Shown here piece after piece: positions 50,204 to 59,598 of a stretch of 64,000 bases of DNA. The translations under genes and the position numbers were made by a program. Every line of letters starts with the position of its first letter. The first letter of the stretch is position 1. Origin of the DNA: Oceanobacillus chungangensis (GTDB taxonomy: Bacteria > Bacillota > Bacilli > Bacillales > Amphibacillaceae). The notes beneath the pieces are model-generated. The model was given only the letters and a program-made list of their open reading frames with translations. It was not told where the DNA came from and did not search any database. The stretch is taken from assembly GCF_003369565.1 (NCBI RefSeq), contig NZ_PIOD01000011.1:1-64000 (forward strand), read 5' to 3'.

Positions 50204-50296
50204 CCTTATTAAAGATTACTGCCCCTTTAGTGCATTTACTTCTATATAAAATAGCGTTAATCCTTCTAGAATTAACGCACCATATAGTTTAAGTGT
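50204..50296 (-). repeat. attC-like site 48 (complete)
   Basis: Left half TAAAGATTACTGCCCCTTTA, GCGTTAAT/ATTAACGC loop, right half GCACCATATAGTTTAAGTGT with a TTTCGCAA extension. Confidence 0.85.
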
Positions 50297-50335
50297 AACG
50301 TTTCGCAAACTTTCATAGTGAATAGTTTCTGCTCT

Positions 50336-50533
50336 TTACTGTTTTATAGGTCTTTCAAAAATCAATTCATAGTATGACCCTGCTGCAATTCCTGAAGTTG
50401 CAAAGTCAGGAGAGAAAATTTGAACAAAACGCCAGCCTTGATTTGCGTGATTTTTAATTACTTCTCGATAGTCTTCAATAGGTTTACCAGATAACTTTTT
50501 AAACTCTATTTTTATAAACTTGTACTCATACAT
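50336..50533 (-). CDS. DUF4177 protein, 65 aa
   Basis: MYEYKFIKIEFKKLSGKPIE, YREVIKNHANQGWRFVQIFS and YYELIFERP match the DUF4177 fold, a small alpha-beta protein of unknown role. AGGAGG lies before the ATG. Confidence 0.8.
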   Translation of the reverse strand: MYEYKFIKIEFKKLSGKPIEDYREVIKNHANQGWRFVQIFSPDFATSGIAAGSYYELIFERPIKQ

Positions 50534-50634
50534 TTAATTCTCCTCCTTTTGATTATGTGCTGTTAACAGTATAAGGGTGTGTTTATTTAACTATTTGTAC
50601 GATTTCAATTGGAAAAAGTTTCAATCTGAAAACC

Positions 50635-50726
50635 TCTTGTTCAACTAAACCGCCCGTTAACTGAAAAAAGATCGCCGTATTGACGATCTCCTTGTTGTGC
50701 TAAATCACCAGTTAGTTTAAGTGTAA
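50635..50726 (-). repeat. attC-like site 49 (complete)
   Basis: Left half TTCAACTAAACCGCCCGTTA, loop GATCGCCGTATTGACGATC, right half AATCACCAGTTAGTTTAAGT with the TTCTTCACAA extension. Confidence 0.85.
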
Positions 50727-50754
50727 TTCTTCACAATTTCTTACTTTATTTCAC

Positions 50755-50982
50755 TTATTTTTTAGCACTAAAAATACTAATACCAGATACTACACATAGC
50801 AATAATAGTAATAATAATCTTAACCAATCCATTGTAAGCCAAAAATCTCCGCCATTAACAATATCAGGGCTTAAACCATAATCATCAACAAAAATACCTA
50901 AATTCCAAAATAATTTAAGAGAAATGATTAATGAAAAAAGGCTTAATAAAAATACTGTAATGGATAATTTTCGTTTCCCCAT
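50755..50982 (-). CDS. small two-helix membrane protein, 75 aa
   Basis: Helices LSITVFLLSLFSLIISLKLF and WLRLLLLLLLCVVSGISIFS with an outside loop (DDYGLSPDIVNGGDFW). Not recognised. Confidence 0.65.
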   Translation of the reverse strand: MGKRKLSITVFLLSLFSLIISLKLFWNLGIFVDDYGLSPDIVNGGDFWLTMDWLRLLLLLLLCVVSGISIFSAKK

Positions 50983-51049
50983 TGTAAATAAAACTCCCTA
51001 TTTGAACAATTTTACTGATTCTCCTCTAATTTTACCATAAAAATCCATA

Positions 51050-51125
51050 ATATTTGTTGAAGTATTCAATACAGCCACTGTACCAATCCCATTGTTGTAT
51101 TAAAGCACCAGTTAGTGCAATAAGA
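51050..51125 (-). repeat. attC-like site 50
   Basis: Left half diverged (TTGTTGAAGTATTCAATACA), loop CCAATCCC, right half AAGCACCAGTTAGTGCAATA. Confidence 0.75.
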
Positions 51126-51141
51126 AATAGAATTTTTATTT

Positions 51142-51633
51142 CTAAAGCCAGTTATTTTCCCATTGAAAATAAGCATTATCTGAAGCTGATTTCTTAAATA
51201 TAAAGTCTGGATATGGTAAAGCAAGTTTCGGTTTACTTTCCTCTTTAATAAAGGCTAGATCGGCTGATTCACCATCAATCGGGGTCAATTCCCCACTTAC
51301 TATATTGTTGCATTCAAAAACAAATACACTGTACTCTACTTGATCACCGTTAGGATATGTAAAACGAAAACTCTCTCCACCAAATACTCCTAATAACTTA
51401 TTTGGCTTTACTCTTAATCCAGTTTCTTCCCAAACTTCACGAATAAGTGCTTGTGCAGGTGCTTCACCTGGCTCTATTGCTCCAGCAGGTAAACTCCAGT
51501 ATTCGCCATCGTGAGGTTTTTGAAACAATATATCATTATCATCGTTTCTAATAATCGCAGCAACACTTGGCATAAATATTAGGTCTGTTCCAATCTTTCT
51601 ACGGATTTTTTTATAATAATCAGATATCGGCAT
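51142..51633 (-). CDS. Nudix hydrolase
   Basis: 163 residues from the ATG at 51,633 (AAAGGGAGAA upstream). Nudix box GAIEPGEAPAQALIREVWEE then TGLRV. The N-terminal helix (ISDYYKKIRRKIGTDLIFMP) is typical of the YtkD/MutT-like group with an added N-terminal segment. Substrate unknown. Confidence 0.88.
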   Translation of the reverse strand: MPISDYYKKIRRKIGTDLIFMPSVAAIIRNDDNDILFQKPHDGEYWSLPAGAIEPGEAPAQALIREVWEETGLRVKPNKLLGVFGGESFRFTYPNGDQVEYSVFVFECNNIVSGELTPIDGESADLAFIKEESKPKLALPYPDFIFKKSASDNAYFQWENNWL

Positions 51634-51661
51634 AATTATTCTCCCTTTAAGATCCACCTTT

Positions 51662-51714
51662 TTTATTCTACTGCCCGTTATATTGTTCTTGAACTAACGC
51701 ACCAGTTAGCACAA
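51662..51714 (-). repeat. attC-like site 51 (shortest complete form)
   Basis: Left half TATTCTACTGCCCGTTATAT, right half CGCACCAGTTAGCACAACT; the loop is nearly absent. Confidence 0.8.
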
Positions 51715-51921
51715 CTAGTTATCCCTATTGAAATTAGCTGTGTGATTTTTTTTATAAATATATAGTGATATCATTGCAGAAATGATTAAAACTGGTATCG
51801 CATAAACCTGTATAACTATTAATTTCCAAGCTACCGTATTATAACCTTCTGCCGCAGTAGCTAATACTCCAATAATGCAAACGATTAAATAAGCTAGTAA
51901 CGGCGAAATAATAAATCTCAT
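51715..51921 (-). CDS. small two-helix membrane protein, 68 aa
   Basis: Helices ISPLLAYLIVCIIGVLATAA and VYAIPVLIISAMISLYIY. Begins MRF. Its stop directly abuts site 51. Not recognised. Confidence 0.65.
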   Translation of the reverse strand: MRFIISPLLAYLIVCIIGVLATAAEGYNTVAWKLIVIQVYAIPVLIISAMISLYIYKKNHTANFNRDN

Positions 51922-51986
51922 TTGATTTCCCCCTTTTTTTATTAATGTAGCTAAAGAGATTGATATGTTTTCTGTTTTAGTAAATT

Positions 51987-52132
51987 ACTACCTTCTTAAA
52001 CTAACCTGCCCTGTTAGCTCAATAAATTCAACTTCAATATTACCATAATTTTCATAAATAATTACTAAATATAAAGACGACCGTTTTGGTCGTTACCTTG
52101 TTTAACTATTGCACCAGTTAGTTTAAGTGTCA
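51987..52132 (-). repeat. attC-like site 52 (long form)
   Basis: Left half TTAAACTAACCTGCCCTGTT, loop with GACGACC...GGTCGTTACC, right half TTGCACCAGTTAGTTTAAGT with the AAGCTTCACAA extension. Confidence 0.85.
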
Positions 52133-52157
52133 AGCTTCACAAACTTTAGATTTTCGT

Positions 52158-52225
52158 TTAAATATGATTGACTAAATCTGCTTTTTTCATTGGTGGACCT
52201 GTTTCCATATAATATTTTTCTGCTT
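52158..52225 (-). pseudogene. C-terminal gene remnant
   Basis: KAEKYYMETGPPMKKADLVN then HI and TAA; no start, in-frame stop before it. Parent gene unidentified. Confidence 0.3.
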
Positions 52226-52246
52226 TCCAGTATCTTTATCGAAATT

Positions 52247-52708
52247 TTACAGTTTTATTAATAGACCACTTCGTTTGTTAAATAAAAACTGCCAAATAAT
52301 TTGTAAATGATAATAAATGAGTGATGCAATTATTCCAAGAGACAAAAAACCAAATGTCTCTGAATTATATACAATAGCCCCATTTGAAAGTATAAACAAA
52401 AAAATCAAAGTGCTAACTACCCCTGCCGAAATATACCAAATAGATTTTCTCAAGTATCTTTTAAGTCTTGGATAATGTTGATGTTTCACGCTCACTTTAT
52501 CAATAACAAATGACCAAATAACACCTGCAATAATAAAGACTGGACCTGAGAATATAGCGTAAATAGTAAAAAGTCCTGCTAGAGAAGTATATGAAGAATT
52601 CGGTTGTCTGTTAGAAACAGGTTCGTACGCAAATATAGCAAGCGAAACACTAAATAAGACTGTCGCAATAACCCCTATTAAGATTCGTTTACCTATTTCA
52701 TTTATCAC
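52247..52708 (-). CDS. four-helix membrane protein, 153 aa
   Basis: Helices ILIGVIATVLFSVSLAIFAY, FTIYAIFSGPVFIIAGVIWS, SIWYISAGVVSTLIFLFIL and FLSLGIIASLIYYHLQIIW. AAGGAGG lies before the start. Not recognised. Confidence 0.7.
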   Translation of the reverse strand: MINEIGKRILIGVIATVLFSVSLAIFAYEPVSNRQPNSSYTSLAGLFTIYAIFSGPVFIIAGVIWSFVIDKVSVKHQHYPRLKRYLRKSIWYISAGVVSTLIFLFILSNGAIVYNSETFGFLSLGIIASLIYYHLQIIWQFLFNKRSGLLIKL

Positions 52709-52743
52709 TTACTAACCTCCTTTTATTGTTAATCACTCTGTTG

Positions 52744-52866
52744 TTACAAACTAAACTGCCCCTTTAGTACAATAAATTCTACAAAAGAAGCGTTACTCCT
52801 TCTTGAATTAACGCACCATATAGTCGATCTCATTGTTGTACTAAAGCACCCTTTACTTTAAGTACA
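52744..52866 (-). repeat. attC-like site 53 (two sites merged)
   Basis: A complete site (left TTACAAACTAAACTGCCCCT, right GCACCATATAGTC) is followed directly by a second loop end and right half (TTGTTGTACTAAAGCACCCT then TTACTTTAAGTAC). It looks like a scar where the cassette between two sites was lost. Confidence 0.8.
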
Positions 52867-52887
52867 ACTTTTCACAAGAATATTTCT

Positions 52888-53397
52888 CTATCTTTCCGAA
52901 AACCATCGGAGAGCTTTGTGTTCAATCTCACTTACGAATTTCTTTTTCGCTGGACTGTATTCACTTGTAGTATCGTATCGTTGAGCCAATTCTTCTTTGA
53001 AGCTACTGTACTTAGCTACTTCATTAGGATGAGACCTCAGATAGTCTCGAAAAATTAAATGTCGGTCAATTTCAGGATTATCAAATTGATAAAAATGAAT
53101 ATGATGAGTCCTGTTATCCCCGCCCTTTCGAAATAACCTTCTACCTGCAATACCCCATTCCCCAGCAACATCGTACCCAAGAGAATCCATTTGGTTATTA
53201 AGTAAATCAACCTGCTCTATGTTTTTAACGATACACATCATATCGATTACAGGCTTTGCCTTCATTTCCTTAACTGACGTACTCCCAAAATGCTCATATT
53301 TAATTATTAAGTCGCCGAATACCGTTTTAAGAATCTCTACTTCATCCTTAAACATCCGAGACCAATCTTTACTATATTCTGTAAGCCGAACCTTCAT
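52888..53397 (-). CDS. GrpB/UPF0157 family protein
   Basis: 169 residues: EYSKDWSRMFKDEVEILKTV, YEHFGSTSVKEMKAKPVIDM, GIAGRRLFRKGG, HHIHFYQFDNPEIDRHLIFR, DYLRSHP. The family belongs to the nucleotidyltransferase superfold; the GSTS and D-x-M residues are conserved. Function unknown. Last cassette of the array. Confidence 0.88.
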   Translation of the reverse strand: MKVRLTEYSKDWSRMFKDEVEILKTVFGDLIIKYEHFGSTSVKEMKAKPVIDMMCIVKNIEQVDLLNNQMDSLGYDVAGEWGIAGRRLFRKGGDNRTHHIHFYQFDNPEIDRHLIFRDYLRSHPNEVAKYSSFKEELAQRYDTTSEYSPAKKKFVSEIEHKALRWFSER

Positions 53398-53449
53398 TTT
53401 AATAATTTCCCCCTTTTTATTTCGCGTTCATATGGAGAAGATAATAATT

Positions 53450-53492
53450 TTTTCTTATTCCACTATCCTGCCCCGTTAGTTTAAGTACATTT
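53450..53492 (-). repeat. attC-like site 54, array end (fused halves)
   Basis: Left half TATTCCACTATCCTGCCCCG is joined directly to the right tail TTAGTTTAAGTACATTTCTT then CACAA. No further sites lie to the right. Confidence 0.8.
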
Positions 53493-53880
53493 CTTCACAA
53501 ACTTTCAAATATCACCATTTCTTTTATTTCTTTAAATTCAGTTTACACTGAACAACTTAATTAAGTAAGACCTTTAATAAAGAAACATCCTTTATAAACA
53601 TCTTGTCTCAATAACATTTCTCAATATCAACTTTTACCTAGTAATACTACAATAGTGTTACTAAGAACTTTCAAACCAAAATAAAAAGACTTCTGAGTAC
53701 CCCATTCAATCGATTGTAGGATAAAATTAAGTACCAAATGGAAAACATTATCCCTTTAAAATAATACAGATTTGGTTTCTACAAAAAAAGAATCCGCCTG
53801 ATATCCCCTTCCCTCACATCATAGTTATTTAACGCTAGTCAGGTTAATATTACTTTCATTAGCAAATAAATCAAATCATA

Positions 53881-53926
53881 AAACCGCCACGGAACCTTAT
53901 ATCATAAGGGTTCATGGCGGTTTTTC
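53881..53926. terminator. strong stem-loop terminator
   Basis: AACCGCCA...AACCTTAT and ATAAGGGTT...TGGCGGTTTTT form a long stem with a T-run on the plus strand. 53,493-54,250 otherwise shows no gene. Confidence 0.75.
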
Positions 53927-54252
53927 TCCGGTTTCAAAAGTATGGGTAATGGGAATTTAACGCAATGTTAATATTTTAGTAAGTTATCCTCTTTGACAAG
54001 AAATACAAATGTGATGTACAAGGACATAAAACTCTAACTAGCTCCCTATCACAATTATTGATTTCAAAATTGATGCCCCCTCATGTTTTCCAGCATTAAA
54101 CATATCTGCGATAATTTTTTATCTGATAAAAGCTCCAATTCAATAAGACCTTTAAGTTTGTCTAATAAGCTTTTTCCTAAAGGTACTCTATATTTTTTGT
54201 AATACGTTTTACAATAGTTTCAAGGTGTAACCCACACATATTTATTATGTTT

Positions 54253-54399
54253 CTAGTGTACCAAGAGACTATCTTGATCCATATAAATATACTGTAGAGG
54301 ACGCAAGTCATCCCTATCGTTAACATGATATCTTCCTGTTTTCCCCTTATTAATATTGTAAATCCCTATCCCACCAATTAACCGATCATAGCCTTGGTA
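54253..54399 (-). pseudogene. gene fragment cut by the IS3 element
   Basis: Open frame YQGYDRLIGGIGIYNINKGK to YIYMDQDSLLVH and TAG, beginning exactly at the IS left end. Parent gene unidentified; its 5' part was not found beyond the other IS end. Confidence 0.4.
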
Positions 54400-54423
54400 T
54401 GTCAACACTAAACTGGACAAAAA

Positions 54424-55245
54424 TTATAGGGTCTGTTGCTTGAATTCCACTGGCGTTAAATAGCCTAGTGTTCCGTGAATTCGAATGTTATTAAACCAGT
54501 GAACATAATCATCCAGTTCAAGAGCAAGTTGTTCAAGAGAAGAGAAATGAGCTCCGTTAGCGAATTCTGTTTTGAATACCTTAAACATCGCTTCAGCCAC
54601 GGCGTTATCATAAGGACATCCTTTCATGCTCAGTGATCTCTGGATGCCGAATGTTTCAGTGCTTCTGAAATAAGCTTATTATCAAACTCTTTTCCACGAT
54701 CTGTATGGAATAGTTGAACGTCGTTCAAATTGCCTTTAATGCTTGATAAAGCCTGATAGACAAGCTCTGCACTCTTATTCGCACCAGCACTACGGCCAAT
54801 AATTTCACGATTAAAAAGGTCAACAAATAAGCATATATAATACCATTTTGTTCCGACACGGACGTATGTTAAATCACTCACGATGACAGCCAACGGTTCT
54901 TCTTGTTCAAACTGACGCTGTAATTCATTGTTTATCAACGCCTCATTATATGTTGATTTATGTGGCTTATACTGTGCTACAGTGTAGTTTGATACGAGTC
55001 CAAGTTCTTTCATTAAACGACCAATCCGACGACGTGATACGTATCTTGGCTTTGATAATTTACTTAGTTCTTTCTTGATTTTTCGCGTCCCATAATTGTT
55101 TCGACTTTCTTTGAAAATCCGGGCAATCTCTTTGGAAATCTCTTTATCATCAGTTTTAAGCGCACGTTTTCCATACAAATTGGCATGATAGTAATACGTC
55201 ACACATTGCTGATACTGAATATTTGTGAGCGTTATTTCGAATCAC
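54424..55245 (-). pseudogene. IS3 orfB transposase, broken
   Basis: DDE motifs: SDLTYVRVGTKWYYICLFVD, QLFHTDRGKEFDN, then NAVAEAMFKVFKTEF and the C-terminal YVHWFNNIRIHGTLGYLTPV. One A is missing in ALKHSASRDH (should run ALKTFGIQRS), ending the frame at 54,630. A ~20-bp deletion removes part of the N-terminus near 55,200. Confidence 0.85.
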
Positions 55246-55247
55246 AT

Positions 55248-55529
55248 CTATTTTCGTCCCATGATCAGCGCTGCTTGCTTTAAAATATCATTCTTCATCA
55301 TTAAACGTTGATTTTCCTTGCGTAATCGAGCCAATTCATTTTCTTCTTCAGAACGGTTATCTTTGGCGGCGAATGAACCGGTTTCCTTATGATTTTTAAT
55401 CCAACGATCTAGCGCAGAAGGCGTAATATCGTATTCCCTAGTAATGTCCGCACGAGATTTACCATTTTCATAAAGCTTCACTAATTGCAGCTTAAATTCG
55501 GGTGTAAAAGTTCGACGTTGATGTGTCAT
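55248..55529 (-). CDS. IS3 orfA
   Basis: 93 residues: HTH (FTPEFKLQLVKLYENGKSRA, REYDITPSALDRWIKNH) and leucine-zipper end (ENELARLRKENQRLMMKNDI). Intact, but orfB is not, so the element cannot move alone. Confidence 0.88.
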   Translation of the reverse strand: MTHQRRTFTPEFKLQLVKLYENGKSRADITREYDITPSALDRWIKNHKETGSFAAKDNRSEEENELARLRKENQRLMMKNDILKQAALIMGRK

Positions 55530-55850
55530 AATTGCACGCTCCCTTAAGTTAATAGTCTAAGTTTACAAGCCCTTATTTTATCTGTCCAACTTAGTGTAGC
55601 CTATCCATTTATTACTATTTATTTCTAGGAGAAAATAAAGTTATTAATATGATTTACACAGAAATAAAAAGTCGCCGACTTGCATTGTAAATAATATTAT
55701 TTTTTTGGGAAACCCTATTGACTAACTCTTCCTGTGGAACTAATAAAAACTTACACCTGTAATTCCCAGTTTCTATAAGGAATTTTAAGGATTCCTTGAT
55801 CAATCTTTGTTTTAAGCCGACAGACCTTTACAAACCATAAGTTATGGCAT

Positions 55851-55891
55851 AAAAACCTCATTTGCAATAATAAATTGCAAATGAGGTTTTT
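55851..55891. terminator. terminator after the RND pump gene
   Basis: AAACCTCATTTGCAA / TTGCAAATGAGGTTT, 15-bp stem, flanked by A and T runs. 55,603-55,850 has no gene. Confidence 0.8.
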
Positions 55892-56007
55892 TACTGACTT
55901 CTCTCTAGCTCTGTATTAAAATATTATCTAAATGCTTCTACCAATTACATCATTACTTTGCCAGTCAGCCATATTGAGAAATAAAAGTACAAGAAACCTG
56001 ATTGGCA

Positions 56008-59000
56008 TTACCCGGCTTGTTCTTTAACACCGTCCTGCACTACCTTTTGCTTTTTCTTAAATAAGCGACCAAATCCATTTCCAATTGCATTAAATATTCG
56101 GTAGACTGAAGGAATTAAGATTAATGTAATCATAGTTGCAAACATTAGCCCAGATATAATCGCTGTTGCCATCGGTGCCTGATAATTGCTTGTAGTACCT
56201 GAGGCGAGTGCAAGTGGTAACATGCCGCCAACTGTCGTAAATGTCGTCATAAATATCGGGCGTATACGATCCTTACCAGCTCTACTTATTGCTTCATTTG
56301 GAGAAACTCCTTCCTTAGTTAGCTGGTTGGCCCTATCGATTAATAGAATTGCATTATTTAGCACAATACCAATGAGCATAATAATACCCATTCCTGACAT
56401 CATACTAAGTTCACGCTGTGTAATAAATAAACCTAAAATGACACCAACAATTGTCATTGGAATCACAGACATAACGATAATCGGGTGTGCCAAATTATTA
56501 AATTGTACTGCCATCACTAGATAAACAAGGAAAATCGATATGATAAGAACTATTACCAAATCGGATATGAGTTCTTGTTGTGTTTCAAGATCCCCTCCAG
56601 CAGATATCGTGTAACCGGATGGAATTTCAAAATCATTAATAAGGTTTTGTACTTCTCGATTGACTGTCCCTAAATCAGTATTTTCAATATCGGCAGAAAC
56701 CGTTATATATCGTTCGCCATCGATATGAGAAATTTCATTCGGTGTATTTACATTCCGTAACTCCACAAACTCGGATAATGTCCTTTCTTCTTTAACCGTC
56801 GGAATTTTCAAATCAAGTAAAGCTTCTTCATTAACAACTTCTTCATTCCACTTCACAACCAAAGGGACGCTCGTCTCGTTGATTGCAACTTCACCAATTG
56901 GCATATCAAGAAATGCTTCCTGTATATATTGGCGAACCTGGATTTCTGATAACCCAGCATCCTCCATCGCCTTTTCATTCAATTCAACTACCTTCTCATA
57001 GGAAGTCCGTTCAATTGAATTGCTGATACCAGTAAGTCCCTCGATACCTTCAAGCTCATTCGTAAGATCATTCACGATAGCTTTCATTTCGTCATAATTT
57101 TCTCCCTTAATCTGTACTTGAACTGGCTGCCCAACAGTTACAGACATTGCACTTTGCACACTTTGTACTGGTTGTTCTTCTTCCAGTTCTCGCAAGGAAC
57201 TTAAAATTTCTTCATTCACTTCTTTCTGTTCTCTTGTTATGTCTTCCTCTTTGGTCATATTAATCAGCGTATAGAACATCGATCCATTATCAATAATATA
57301 ACTTGTTTCAACATCATCAACTGTAGCTAAAGTTTCGTTGATTGTAGCTGCAAGTTCTTCTTTTTCTTCCGCCGATACACCTGTCTCAAGATCAATCATT
57401 AGTTCCGTATACCGATTTAACATATCAGGCATGATTGTCATTGGAATCTTAGAAACTAGAAACATAGAGCCAGAAAACATGAGGAAAAAGATCAAAATCA
57501 TTGCAAAGCTGTTTCGTTTCTTTTTCACAACCCATGATACGAGGTCCCCATACCCTCTGATAATACGTCCCTCTTTTCCTTTATTCTTTTCACTAATCTT
57601 AAAAAATCTTTCAGACAGAGATGGTATTAAGGTAAAGGCAACAATAACAGAACTAATCAACGTAATGGCAACAACTACAGACAGAATAACCATAAACTGC
57701 CCGATATCTCCACCCATTAATCCAATTGGAACAAATACAACAATCGTGGTCAGCATCGAGGCGATAACTGCCGAAGTCACTTCCTTTGTTCCTACAAGCA
57801 CTGCTTCTAAAGGTTTTAATCCTTGTTCCTTTTTCTTGTAAATCGACTCCAGAATAACAATCGACGAGTCGACCATCATTCCAATTCCTAGACCTAAGGC
57901 AATCAGAGAAAGCATATTAAAGCTGTAATCTAAAACCCACATCGTGATAAATGTTAACAGGATAGAAGTTGGAATTGACAATCCGATAATAACCGTTGCA
58001 CGAACATTACGTAAAAATAACAGTAAAATAAAAATTGCTACTAAACCGCCAATGAGAATATTACTGGTAACCCCATCAATGGAGTCTTTTACATAATCAG
58101 CCTGTGCAACAAGCTCATTTAACTCAACATCTTCAATTAATCCTTCATCTCTTATCTGCTGAATTTCTTCACGTATTGCCTCTGCCATATCGATTTGTGT
58201 CACATCACCGTTTCGGCCAACCTGTACAAAGATAAAATCCTTGGTTCCATCTTTCCACACATAGGAGGCACTTTCCAAAGGCTGTTTGGTAACATCTGCA
58301 ATTTCATTTAACGCAATAAAACCTCCTTGTGTTGGGATTTTTATGTTTTCCACATTTTCTATTGATGTTAATTCGGTTTCCCATCGAATAGAGGGCTGTT
58401 CTCCGTTTTCTTGTACTTCTCCTAATGTCGCTTCTGTATTGGTTTGCTGTATAATCGAAATTACTTGTGAACTATCCAATCCAAATTCTGCCAAACTGTT
58501 CCTATCCAATTCGATACTCATTTCATATTCCTGTATCCCCATGAGCGAAACATCTCTTACTTCAGGAAGCTCCTCCAGACGAGGTTCAAGAATATCCTGC
58601 GAAAAAGCTGTCAAGGCATCCATATCACCATTTGATACATCCATAAAAAACTCATAATTTGCACTCATACTCATTTGATCTGCTATTACTTCTGTAACCT
58701 CAGCTACATCGGATGTAACAGCGTTGGCAATAGATTCGATCTCCTTTGAAACAGCTTCACCTTGGCCATTTTCAATCGTAATTTGCAAACTGCTTTGTCC
58801 AATCGTACTGGTGGAATAGATTTCTTCCACCCCATCAATCCCTTGTATACTTTGTTCGAGTGGTGTAGTAATCGTTCTTTCCACTTCAATTGCGGCCATA
58901 TCCCCTGCGTTCACAGCAATATAAGCTCCATCAAACTCTACGGGTGGCATAAGCTCTTCATCAAGCTTCGTTAATGAGTAAACCCCTAAAATAAGTACTA

Positions 59001-59070
59001 GTACCGTCGCCAAACCAACAAGAATTTTACGATTAACAATAAACTTCAGCAAATTCTTCCCATCCCTCAC
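56008..59070 (-). CDS. RND-family efflux pump (SwrC/AcrB-like)
   Basis: 1020 residues with the RND pattern: TM1 near 15-33 (LVGLATVLVLILGVYSLTKL), a large outside loop to ~330, helices 2-6 (GGLVAIFILLLFLRNVRATV, LIALGLGIGMMVDSSIVILE with the Asp of the proton relay, ASMLTTIVVFVPIGLMGG), a second loop, and helices 8-12. Gram-positive members such as SwrC export surfactants or lipids and are often self-sufficient, without a fusion protein; none is adjacent here. GTG at 59,070 or TTG at 59,052. Confidence 0.9.
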   Translation of the reverse strand: MRDGKNLLKFIVNRKILVGLATVLVLILGVYSLTKLDEELMPPVEFDGAYIAVNAGDMAAIEVERTITTPLEQSIQGIDGVEEIYSTSTIGQSSLQITIENGQGEAVSKEIESIANAVTSDVAEVTEVIADQMSMSANYEFFMDVSNGDMDALTAFSQDILEPRLEELPEVRDVSLMGIQEYEMSIELDRNSLAEFGLDSSQVISIIQQTNTEATLGEVQENGEQPSIRWETELTSIENVENIKIPTQGGFIALNEIADVTKQPLESASYVWKDGTKDFIFVQVGRNGDVTQIDMAEAIREEIQQIRDEGLIEDVELNELVAQADYVKDSIDGVTSNILIGGLVAIFILLLFLRNVRATVIIGLSIPTSILLTFITMWVLDYSFNMLSLIALGLGIGMMVDSSIVILESIYKKKEQGLKPLEAVLVGTKEVTSAVIASMLTTIVVFVPIGLMGGDIGQFMVILSVVVAITLISSVIVAFTLIPSLSERFFKISEKNKGKEGRIIRGYGDLVSWVVKKKRNSFAMILIFFLMFSGSMFLVSKIPMTIMPDMLNRYTELMIDLETGVSAEEKEELAATINETLATVDDVETSYIIDNGSMFYTLINMTKEEDITREQKEVNEEILSSLRELEEEQPVQSVQSAMSVTVGQPVQVQIKGENYDEMKAIVNDLTNELEGIEGLTGISNSIERTSYEKVVELNEKAMEDAGLSEIQVRQYIQEAFLDMPIGEVAINETSVPLVVKWNEEVVNEEALLDLKIPTVKEERTLSEFVELRNVNTPNEISHIDGERYITVSADIENTDLGTVNREVQNLINDFEIPSGYTISAGGDLETQQELISDLVIVLIISIFLVYLVMAVQFNNLAHPIIVMSVIPMTIVGVILGLFITQRELSMMSGMGIIMLIGIVLNNAILLIDRANQLTKEGVSPNEAISRAGKDRIRPIFMTTFTTVGGMLPLALASGTTSNYQAPMATAIISGLMFATMITLILIPSVYRIFNAIGNGFGRLFKKKQKVVQDGVKEQAG

Positions 59071-59360
59071 TTTTATTTTTTAATCCTTAATAGTAAAAAT
59101 GATAAATATTTTAAATCGCTAAGAAGTATGATCAATTTACGGAGTGTCTAACTATAAAAGCTAACCATTAAGCACCGCTTCCCTATGTTAAGATTACAGT
59201 CATAACATTTTATCTATCACCTCATCCTTCTTTTATCCATATCTAGAATAAAATATCTAAATATTCAAAACAACACTCCTTAGTCTGAATATTAACTACG
59301 ACTTAAGGCTTACAGACTGGTGCCTGTCACTTCCCAAAATTTGGTGGAATTTATCAAATA

Positions 59361-59402
59361 AAAAATGGCCTACCTTCTCAAACTTTAGAAGGTAGACCAT
59401 TT
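59361..59402 (-). terminator. terminator stem
   Basis: Minus-strand AAATGGTCTACCTTCT / AGAAGGTAGGCCATTT followed by T-rich DNA. It lies in the 59,080-59,598 stretch, which has no gene. Confidence 0.7.
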
Positions 59403-59598
59403 AATGCGAACGCTTAGTAAACACCCAAAAAATGTTATCAGACTTTAATCAATCAAGGAATGATATTCACGGCTCGACTCATTGATTAACTAAATTAGCG
59501 GAATAATAGCCAGTTGCTATTATTCGGCTTGTTTAATGGAACATTCGTCTTTCTTTTATACATTAATCAATTTGAACTACTTTGTTTACATAATAAAA

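Larger units (their letters stand above)
54400..55602 (-). mobile_element. IS3-family element (IS150-like), decayed
   Basis: Inverted ends: ACACTAAACTGGACA at the left and TGTCCAACTTAGTGT at the right. Encodes orfA and a broken orfB. No clear target duplication was seen. Confidence 0.8.

Noticed and set aside
1-53492. Repeats as a CRISPR array
   Set aside because: Units are separated by whole genes, not 30-40-bp spacers; the repeats are imperfect and no cas genes are present.
1-53492. Sites explained as ordinary MITEs or REP/BOX elements
   Set aside because: Random insertion would not place them at a near-constant distance from stops and starts, in one orientation, with genes on one strand. 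Not fully excluded; a strain comparison decides.
57338-57841. 167-codon plus-strand frame inside the RND gene, and similar frames at 18,926, 56,186 and 58,286
   Set aside because: They are antisense shadows of well-supported genes, without ribosome sites or family motifs.
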